64,000 bases of DNA from Turritopsis dohrnii (taxonomy: Eukaryota; Cnidaria; Hydrozoa; Anthoathecata; Oceaniidae), in assembly GCA_027922465.2 (NCBI GenBank), contig BQMF02000611.1, forward strand, positions 160,610 to 224,609, read 5' to 3'. The notes beneath the pieces were generated by a model. That model had not been told where the DNA came from and did not search any database. It was given only the letters and a program-made list of their open reading frames with translations. The translations under genes and the position numbers were made by a program. Of the stretch, positions 55,700 through 64,000 are shown piece by piece. How positions within the stretch are numbered: the first letter of the stretch is position 1; every line of letters starts with the position of its first letter.

Positions 55700-58531
55700 T
55701 TTTCTTTATAACATGAATCTTGACGATTTATAACAAAAATCCAACAATTTCAATTTCTCCCCAAGTTGCAAAATCTTTTGGCGAACAGTAAAGCTAAACA
55801 TCCTGCTCTTTACTCTGCGTATTACTGTAAGCAGTAGGCATCTTTTTTTATTTTCTTTATTTTTAAGCCAAACAAAACAAGTTCTCAGTTGATTGTTTAC
55901 TTTACTACCAAGTTTACTACCAACATGCCTGTTCGTGATGCATTTCAGGTAATCTCCGAATTCCTAAAAACTTTAATTCTATTTTTGTATCACATCAATT
56001 TTGTAGCTTTACAATGAAATTAATGAATAAAAAGTTCCTGTAAAAGTAATTGAGAAGTGATGTGAATAGTCCTTAGAATATTGATGTTTTTATGTATAAG
56101 TATGGAAAGGATCCTTCTTAAAAGAGTTCACAAGCAAAATATCCATAAAAGACAAATTTCTTCCGCATCCTCTCCCAGCAAGACAAAACTTGCAATTGTG
56201 TAGTGAACTTGCTACCAGAGATCTATAAACATAATAAAAAGAAATTAATTGGCAGAATTCATTCAAGCATGTGATTGTGTGACAGTGTGACAGTGAAACA
56301 GAAAATAATTAGCACTTTAGACCAATTAAAATACATAACACAATATAAATGAATCGTGATAATTATATTTATCAAGTCTTAACAATATCAATAAAAATCG
56401 AAAACAATTGGTAAGGATCTCAGCTCTAACAGTGATAGTTTCCTCTTCATTACCATTGAGAAAATACTACAAGGGTCCTTTTCATCACTAGTGGTTTTAA
56501 TATGTCTTTGTTTTGGGCAAATCCAACTGTCCACCAACCGAATCCGGACTTACCATATACTTATACAACTGTATTTTCATACAATATTTCATCATACAGT
56601 TCTTTCAGGTGAATCTGATAGATCACCTTGAACACTATCACACTGATTGTAGTTTTTGGGTAGTAAGGTAAGCCCAGTTTGAGCTGGAAGGGCACTTTCA
56701 GCCTGTGACATCTAGACAACCACGTGAAAAATCATTTCATTCAACAATTTGTCTTCAGTTCAGCAAGTGTTCCACTAGAAACACAATAATACTTAGTGGC
56801 CACAGAATGAGGCTCTAAAAATTAGTAATATTTCATATTTTGTAACTTTGCTAAGGACTTTAAGTTCTTCCTTTTAAATGTAATCTGTTTTTTCCTGATA
56901 AATACGAATCATGTCAACCAAATATCAAGTCGTTTATATTCCCCAATAATGTCGCTATATAATAGTACCTTTTTCCTCAAAGTCCATTTGCACCTAATGA
57001 AACTGAAACTAATAGATCTTCAAATTGCATTATGCAAGGCTATTGTACAGTAAGAAAGATTTTCTGGAAGTGTGATGTTCTACAGGAATTGTAGTCCATT
57101 CCCATCTTTGACCATATAACCCCCTAAAATTGGGTAATATTTGAGATAATAATAAATTTCCAGTTCAAGTAATCCATTTTAATGTGGCAGTGTTAGTACA
57201 TTGATTGCCCTTTTTTCGATTCTTAAAATTTTTCTGCTTCCTACATTTGGTCAACACAATCTGTGAATCAAAATTTCCTTAATTTCCTTAATACTTTAAA
57301 TAGCTTTTGAGTTTCTGATTTAAAACAGGACAACTTTGAATTCTGGAAATTTTGGAAAATTCTCAAAAATAATTTTGGAGGATAAACTTACATAAATAAT
57401 AAAATTAATAAAATAATAAAATTACAAAAAATGTGTATTTCAAATATTTTTGTTTGGTTTCGTTTGGTTTTATTGAAACTGTTTGCAACCCTGCCACCAC
57501 AGAGTAAGTATACTTGAAAGTATTGAAAGAAATTATTGTAAGTGCTTAGTTGTCTATTTAACTGTGTTATGAATATTTTCTGTTAAGTGATATCTTTGAT
57601 GTCTCTCTGAATGCATCGTGGAAGCAAATCAAGGTAGACGTAAACTTCTAGCTCTCCTTTATTTTCAATGAGGCTTCTTGGCACACCTGGAAAGAGACTT
57701 CTTGTGATTTTTCACTACAAACTTCGCCTATGTTATACTTGTCATGAAATTCCTATAATGTTCTTAAATTTCTGTTTTGGCATAAATTATCGCGTCCCTG
57801 TTTTGTTTTGTTTTTTGGCCAATTATATTGCTTATTATGGGTTTCAACACTAGTCAACACTAAAAGCACCCCTCTCAGACCTCAGAATTTCAGTAAAGTA
57901 TACACATAACAAAAACTAACTGATACTAACTTGAAATTTTGGTACTTATACAAAGTTTGGTAGAAGGAAATCTATGGCAAGACATTGTGCAGTTTCTGGA
58001 TGTTTAAATGGAGATGATGATTAAATAGATAGAAAAAATTGTTGTTGTTTAGTTGTGTTCTAGTTATTTTAAGAAACATCATCATGTTCATGTCCTCTCA
58101 TTTACCAACGGCAGAAAGTACCGTAATTCTTCTACCGTAACAGACCATTTTCAAATCCATAGCTGAGTTTAAAGCGTGACACTGATGAAGTCACATCATA
58201 TCTAGTAATCCCTTCTTACAAAGTCCTATATTGTTGATGTGATAAATTCAAGGCTGCTGATGTAGTCATCGTGAGCATCAATAAAACAGAGTGAGTATAA
58301 AACCTAAATTTCAGATTCTATTAATACGTTTTCATTTTGTATGAAAGGTATTCATAAATTTATTTGCAGCTTAATTTTAGTCTATGTATCCTGCAATCAC
58401 TAGTGGAACACCATTTAGAGAAATGAAGAACTAAAGTAAGAACTTATAGGATTGACTTTGTATACTAATAAAGATTTTTATTATTAATTTTATTTGTTTG
58501 TACATTAATGTTATGGTTATTATTGTTTTAG
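55700..58531. other. Gene-poor AT-rich region
   Basis: No supported gene. Two short starts followed by donor-like or stop sequences were seen: MPVRDAFQ with GTAATC at about 55925, and MARHCAVSGCLNGDDD then stop at about 57974. The frame at 57668-57853 has no recognisable domain. Confidence 0.35.
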
Positions 58532-58913
58532 CCTGACATGACGGTAAAATATAACAAAAACAACAAGAAACAGGTAGGTCCAATTCTTCTATTTGAAAAA
58601 ATGTCACCATTATTGTGGTTGTCTAAGAATTGCGTCATATATTTCAAGTGAACATTGTGAGGAACGGTTGTAAATCGTGTTAACAGAAAATCGGATTATG
58701 AGCCAGAGTTTTTCTCTCTTGTTGTTTCAGTTGTTAAATCTTTTTTAGAAAAAGAAGTTGAAAAAGTATGAAAGAAGATCAGATTATAAGCGAAGCTATC
58801 AACATTATTTCGGCATCCCGGCATCTCCGACTACAAGGAAGAGAAAACAAAAGATGAGCAAATGCTTGGTACAAAGGACCGCTTGAAAACATTTCAAGAT
58901 ATCAAGAGGGAAG
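58532..58913 (+). CDS. Candidate exons of a small basic protein, low confidence
   Basis: Exon-like block 58532-58573 (AG before, GTAGGT after) contains ATG at 58538. Block 58749-58913 (TTTTTTAG before, GTAAGT after) continues in phase as KKKLKKYERRSDYKRSYQHY then FGIPASPTTRKRKQ, and reaches a stop before the donor. A Lys-rich block at 60236-60299, with AG and GT borders, could be a third exon in another frame. Not recognised; it could be a decayed gene. Confidence 0.2.
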
Positions 58914-59571
58914 GTAAGTAAACAAGGAATGAGTTAAAGATGCAAATCTGGTATAATAAATCTAAGTGGAAGAAGATCAAATACTGTGGGATGTTGAAAG
59001 TTTTCATAGGAAGTAAAAAGTTTCATACGCTTCAAGTGAAACATTAGAGGAGCAGGAAGAGAAAGGAAAGTGAGTATAGACTACCATTAACTCCATGACA
59101 TAGAAGGACAGGAAAAAGGGGTCTGGGGAAAATGTACCAAGTGAGCGAAACAGCTTATTACCTATATGTACATTTCAAATAGTTAAACGCTTAAAGTCTC
59201 TCGGGAATACTAAAATTATTTGTGTGGTTTCTGTTTAAAAAATGTATATTGGCTATAAAGATACAATAGAAAATGCAATAGAAGTGTGCTCTTTAGGTTT
59301 TTTTGTAGTAATTATACTTATTCTTAATTTGAACTAACTGAATCTTTATGGTAAGCAATAGTTCACGCTTATGGGATAAACTCCCAGCGGGCACAAAAAC
59401 GTCGTAAAGACGTCTTTTCAAGACGTCCCTAAGACGTCGCAAAATGGTCGCGAAGTGGGAATCTCAAAAGACGTCCCAATTACATCTTCATTGAGACGTC
59501 TCGATGACATCCCAACGACATCGTAACGACGTCGCAGGATCATGAAATTTACTCTTTCAAAAACTGTAATA

Positions 59572-59643
59572 GGCCACAGGTGGACCCGAACCTGCAACCT
59601 CCGGTGTGCCAGCCGAACTCGTAACCGTTATGCCACCGCTGCT
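59572..59643 (-). ncRNA. tRNA-like (SINE-head) segment inside the MITE
   Basis: On the minus strand the 72 bases have a box A-like TGGCATAACGG and a box B GGTTCGGGTCC at suitable spacing. A possible anticodon stem TTCGG/CCGGA with an 8-base loop lies between them. Acceptor and T stems pair poorly. It is therefore a tRNA-derived relic that might keep Pol III promoter boxes, not a working tRNA. Confidence 0.5.
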
Positions 59644-59703
59644 TGTTGTCAAGACGTTTAAAAACATTTACAATAAATCATTCTACACAGACTGATTGCT
59701 TTT

Positions 59704-60072
59704 GAAAGTTTATAATTGTTTCGAAGATCGTTATTGAATCTGCACAGAGACGTCCCAAAAACGTCGTAAAAGGATCCCAATTGCGACGTCCCGTTTCAGA
59801 CGTCCCTACGACGTCCCAAAATGATCTTAAGTTTATAATTGTTTTGAAGGTCGTTATTCAATCCGTATAAGGACGTCCTAAAAACGTCGTAAAAGGATCT
59901 CAATTGTGACGTCTCGTTTCAGACGTCCCAACGACGTTGCAAAATGATCTTAAATTTACAATTGTTTTGAAGGTCGTTATTCAATCCGTATAAAGACGTC
60001 CCAAAAACGTCGTAAAAGGATCCAATTGCGACGTCCCGTTTCAGACGTCCCTACGACGTCCCAAAATGATCT
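59704..60072. repeat. Three tandem units of about 123 bp
   Basis: Units start at about 59704, 59828 and 59951. Each contains TTTATAATTGTTT, a TCGTTATTSAATC word, AAAACGTCGTAAAAGGATC and CGTTTCAGACGTCC, and ends with AAAATGATCT. Units 2 and 3 are most alike. Confidence 0.85.
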
Positions 60073-60299
60073 GGAAAGCAAACGACCATTTTACGATTAA
60101 AATAAGACGTCTCAAAGACGTCTTGTGCCCGCTGGGCTGGGTTAAAATGGAATAATAAACTTTATAAACTAATGACAATTTCTGACAATTTGGGAAAATG
60201 GTTATTTTCATAAAAACATTTTGTTGTATTTTTAGGAGAAGTTCCAGAAAAAAAAAGAAAAGAAAAGGGAAAAGAAAAGGAGCAACAGATCAAAATAGG

Positions 60300-60813
60300 T
60301 ATCAAATAGTCGTATTTAGCATTTGCTGATATTTTTTGTGTAGAATTATTCCCAAGTAGATGTTACCTACAACCACATATGATTGTCTTTACGAAATATT
60401 TAGTTTATTGCAAGAAAAAATTCTAATGTTTTTAAAAAAGTGTAAGAGCGAGAATAAGACTATAGGTTATACCTTGCCTTTCGAGGCATTTATAGTAAAC
60501 AATCAGAAATTCAGCTTGTTGACTCACTTACAAAATGCTGCTGATATGTATAGGAGAGAAAGTATAACACTACTAGGTGCTGCAATTAATGTTTGATAGT
60601 ATAGTCTATTGACTCATAGATGCAAAATTTCAAATCTGGTGATAATGTGTCGCACGCAGTCATAAACTAATGTAGCAATGAAATTATCGCGCAACAACTA
60701 TTTAATGACCAAGAAATTATTTCAGGGGGTTGCACGCCGTAGTTTTGTTTTAACTGTTCGAAAAGCAGTAGAAAAAAAATAGCAATTCTATAAAGTTTGA
60801 TATTATTGCAAAA
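60300..60813 (+). other. Unrecognised frame 60360-60596
   Basis: A 78-codon plus-strand frame (YDCLYEIFSLLQEKILMFLK and NNQKFSLLTHLQNAADMYRR inside) looks protein-like in composition. I do not recognise it and no splice partners are certain. Confidence 0.25.
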
Positions 60814-62267
60814 ATGGCAAACATCTGGCGGCCATGGGAAACTTCAGAAGAGGAAGAGAAAAATGAAAAAATTGAAATAACGACTCAAGTTCAACAGCTT
60901 ATTTTAAATATTCATTCCTTTATGTCTTCACGAATGTGTTCATCAAATAAAGATAAGAAAGAATTTAAAGCCCCATTACGGAAACAAGCGCTGCATTGAA
61001 ATTTCCTATTTTAAAGTCTACCGAGTGGTTAAAGCAGGCGCACCTCGTCATTTTGGACATTCTGGCAATACAAAAAAAAAGAGGTCAAAAAAGTGGACAA
61101 ATTTTGGAAAGATACTATTCGAAATGTGATCTACGGATTTTATCGCAAAAAGATGTCGCCAACCATTGACTTGTTGTTCAAAGAATTAGGTAATATTTTT
61201 GAGGAGTTCCTAAAAGATTTTCGTTTTTCAAAAAGTTTATGAAAATGTATAACCTTGAATGTACTGTTGTGTTATTTAATTTAGTTAAAAAAGTTGTTAA
61301 TCTCAGGTCCTGATTTTCCATACGGTAGAACACATCTATAAAAACTCGTGAAGCGTATTGGATTTACATACAAAAAATGTGATAAAAGGCAAGTGTTAAT
61401 GGAAACACACAGAATCCGTATTTGGCGCTATCAATACCTTCGCATAAACAAGAATATCGTGATAACGGGTACTTGATCATCTACTTGGACGAAACTTGGT
61501 TTGACTCCCATGAAATCGCTAAAAGAACATGGACGGATGGAACAAAAGAGTCCCAGTTGGATGCCCCTGTTAGTAAAGGGAAGAGAATTGTTGTTTGCCA
61601 TGCTATGAGTGAATATGGTTTAGTGGAGAATGCTTTATTGTTATGCGGGAAGAAGTTATCGAAATCATATGCGGACTGTCATGACGACATGAACGGGGAA
61701 GTGTTTGAGAAGTGGTTTCGAACTAAACGTATACCAAATTTACGAAAAAATGAAAAGGTCGTGATTGTGATGGATAATGCGAAATATCACAACAGATTGG
61801 CTGAAAAAAATCCAACCATGAAAATGAAAAATGGTGAAATGATTGCTTGGATGAAAAAACATGATATCCCTATTCTTTCACCTGTTCCAACGAAACCTGT
61901 GCTACTCCAAAAGATGAAAGAAAAGAAAATACCGAGTCAATACAAAGTTGGTTTCATTGCTAAGGAATTTGGGTTCGATGTATTGCGTCTACCTCCTTAT
62001 CATTGCGTTTTAAACCCAATCGAAATGCTTTGGAACCAGATGAAAACCCACGCTAGACATCTGAATGTTTTTGCAAAAGAACCAGCGAAAGTCGTCAATC
62101 TTCTGAGAGAAGTTTTTAGAGAGAAAATTAGACCTGAACATTGCGCAAACTACAATAAACCTACGATAAAGGAGGAGGAAAACTTTAGAAAACTTGACGG
62201 TATTTTAGATAAGGATATTGATCCCTTCATAATTCATTTATCGGATAGTTCTCCAAATGCCCCATAG
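60814..62267 (+). pseudogene. DD82E (Sailor-type) Tc1/mariner transposase, damaged
   Basis: The long frame 61422-62267 is the catalytic part. It carries D in YLDETWFDS, D in VIVMDNAKYHN and E in LNPIEMLWNQMK, with 82 residues between the last two. That is the spacing that defines the DD82E/Sailor group of IS630-Tc1-mariner. Upstream are an N-terminal piece (60814-60999, MANIWRPWETSEEEE), a basic piece in another frame (TKKKRSKKVDKFWKDTIRNV) and a piece after 61307 (RTHL*KLVKRIGFTYKKCDK) with a stop. A frameshift near 61440 separates it from the catalytic frame, so Met at 61422 is not the real start. Bases 61195-61306 have GT...AG borders and may be an intron. Inverted repeats were not found. 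Confidence 0.8.
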
Positions 62268-63554
62268 CTGTTTTACACCAGAGAATGCATTTTCTTTTAT
62301 TTTAAAATATCTCTTGAGACACTTTACGCAATTAAATTACCATAAGTGATTCAAACAAAGGCATGTTTTGATGTTTAAAAAATTGACCCCCGCTTTACAA
62401 TTGCAAAAATATAGACTTAATCGATTATACCAAGGTGTTAAGTGGTTCGATAATTGTTAAAAAAATTGTAATGACTTCTGTCTGGCAGAAAGTTTCCATC
62501 TATCAGTGAATGGACTATAAATCCATGTTGATTGCATGCCAAACCAGTAAGGGAGCTGATCATTTAGTTCCAGTAATTTTTCCAGGTGATTGTATTATAG
62601 CTATGAAATGTCTTGTTGGCGTCAATCCTAACAATAACTTCATTTTGCTAGCAACAAAAACAGCCTTTGTCACGTGATAGGCTGGCATTGTATCAATGAG
62701 ATATACACCGAGTTTCTCTTACTGGTTAAGTTAATGGCTCTAAAAAACGACACCGCGTTGGCTAGATTTGAACTTCCAGAAAAGAAAAGGCAACTGATTT
62801 TTAAACATTTCTCAGATTATGAATGAGAACATTTATCAGGTTGGTGCTGCATCACTTCATTTAAAAGATACTAGCCAACGACTAAAACAAATTCAGGTAA
62901 AACAGATTTTAAATAATGATGTTCTATGACATCTGTAATTGCATAATAGAGCTAAGCTTTTGGAAATGCATATTATTGGAAAGGTGCCTTTCTGGTTGTT
63001 TATTTGAACATTTTGCTGTCTTGTATCGGGAATTAAAAAATGCCTATTTTATGTTGTGAATAATATTATGCTTCTTTCCATTCAAAACCTGTCCTATTGA
63101 GAATGTCAATATACAATGCCCAACAATTGTTGTCTTGAAATTTATTTCAAAGACAGGTCAAAATTTTTTACAATATTTGTCCTTTAGTTTTGTAAAAACT
63201 GGCTGTTTTACCTTACTAGCACTATTATTTTCATATAATTTAGAATGAAATTGCTAGAGAATAGAAAAGTGTTCATTTTGTTTTTGGTTTCAGACAAAAT
63301 TTCAGACAGTTACCGTTACCTTTGCTGCTTTTAATTTGTGCTTTTAATTGTACAAAATTTTAAGCCCCAACTATAAAACTCCCAACATTTAATGCGCCCA
63401 GGGCGCTTTTTCTGAGCAAATATTCCTCAGAAAAACTTGAAAAATAGACAGAAAATGAAAAAGAAACTTTGAAAACCTTGAATTTCGTGAAAAAATATTT
63501 GATAGCTTACCTAATTCTATTCAGTGCTGATATTGTTATACTTTCAGTTTGTTA
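62268..63554. other. No recognisable gene
   Basis: AT-rich with no supported frame. It might contain the eroded right end of the DD82E element, but no matching left end was found. Confidence 0.4.
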
Positions 63555-64000
63555 ACATGTTATGAATTGTTATGAAACTGAATTTGCTTTTTAAACTGTT
63601 ACTTGATCCAATGTCCTGGAAATTGGAATCTGTTGTTTAGGAATTTTGATGTACTATCACATCACCTAAAGTGCAAACCAGCGTGGCCCAAAGCAATGTA
63701 TTTATTTAATTATATTGCTTTGGAATATAGGTTACATATATTATTCACTTTTTTCTAATATGGTTTAGTTTCATTTTTAATTGAATACTCAGTGAGAGTG
63801 GTACAATTGTATTCAGTGGTTGTATCATCAAGAGTGAGGTTGCTTATTACAATATGAAATTGAATTTGGTGCTTCAACTGTTATATCTAGTGGTATGCTC
63901 TTGAAATTGAAAGCAATTGTTTTTGTTTTTAGGAATCTTCGGCTATTATCACAACCCCTAAAGTGCAGGCCATAGTGGCACAAAACAATGTATGTGTTTC
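63555..64000. repeat. Diverged tandem repeat, unit of about 290 bp, running off the window
   Basis: Blocks at about 63555-63705 and 63850-64000 share the order ATTGTTATGAAACTGAATTT-like, CTTGAAATTG, TTTAGGAATYTT, ATCACA, CCTAAAGTGCA, and GTGGCMCAAARCAATGTAT. The repeat may continue beyond the right edge. Confidence 0.55.

Larger units (their letters stand above)
59383..60136. mobile_element. MITE with CCCAGCGGGCAC ends, rich in GACGTC
   Basis: The left end CCCAGCGGGCACAAAAACGT and the right end GACGTCTTGTGCCCGCTGGG are inverted copies. The interior is crowded with GACGTC/GACGTCCC words and includes three tandem units of about 123 bases (59704-60072) and a tRNA-like segment. No coding capacity. 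Elements with this end sequence are widespread in animal genomes; I do not assign a superfamily. Confidence 0.8.

Noticed and set aside
57974..58024. Start of a THAP-type zinc finger (MARHCAVSGCLNGDDD)
   Set aside because: A stop follows after 16 codons with no donor site, and no further THAP residues were found.
61422..61424. True start of the DD82E transposase
   Set aside because: Homologous N-terminal sequence lies upstream in other frames, so this Met is internal to a damaged gene.

Overview
The window is nuclear DNA of a multicellular animal. It is AT-rich, its genes carry introns with clean GT/AG sites, and the three well-supported host genes are metazoan types. The transposon mix (DD41D mariner, DD82E Tc1-like, hAT, PIF/Harbinger, pogo, DIRS-type and Penelope-like retroelements, CR1/jockey-like LINEs, many MITEs) suggests a marine or freshwater invertebrate. 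A cnidarian is my best guess, but nothing in the sequence proves it.

Host genes. (1) 14.5-18.05 kb, minus strand: a secreted multi-repeat furin-like cysteine-rich protein with a signal peptide and eight exons in one consistent phase. (2) 20.37-26.02 kb, minus strand: deoxyribose-phosphate aldolase (DERA), six exons, 322 aa, all catalytic motifs present. (3) 26.45-29.33 kb, plus strand: a synaptotagmin-7-like protein, four exons, about 425 aa, with one membrane segment, C2A and C2B. DERA and the synaptotagmin are head to head, 426 bp apart, and probably share a promoter region.

Mobile DNA, left to right. 2-7.6 kb holds a long-TIR MITE in two copies and a three-level nest: an old repeat, split by a Harbinger-type MITE, itself split by a nearly perfect DD41D mariner with an intact 363-codon transposase. 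The unsplit copy of the old repeat at 11.06 kb serves as the empty site. 9.5-10.2 kb is a large foldback element. The fourth-largest gap in the window, DERA's first intron, carries a broken mariner that contains a deleted hAT element. 32.6-33.2 kb is a LINE endonuclease fragment. 35-36.1 kb is a Penelope-like remnant that abuts a 1.4 kb array of a 9-bp minisatellite; two more arrays of the same repeat lie at 41.8-43.3 kb in a 783-bp tandem duplication. 45.5-49.7 kb is a mosaic of Harbinger, LINE and tyrosine-recombinase fragments. 50.0-53.9 kb is a decayed DIRS/Ngaro-like element (Gag, RT, RNase H, recombinase), 54.3-55.7 kb a pogo-like pseudogene, 59.4-60.1 kb a MITE rich in GACGTC that contains a tRNA-like segment, and 60.8-62.3 kb a DD82E (Sailor-type) transposase pseudogene.

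No rRNA gene, CRISPR array or bacterial operon is present. Large stretches (1-2.2, 11.3-14.5, 18.1-20.3, 29.4-31.8, 37.6-40.4, 43.5-45.5, 55.7-58.5 and 62.3-63.5 kb) hold no gene that I can support. Exon models come from reading frames, splice sites and phase only; no transcript or database check was possible.
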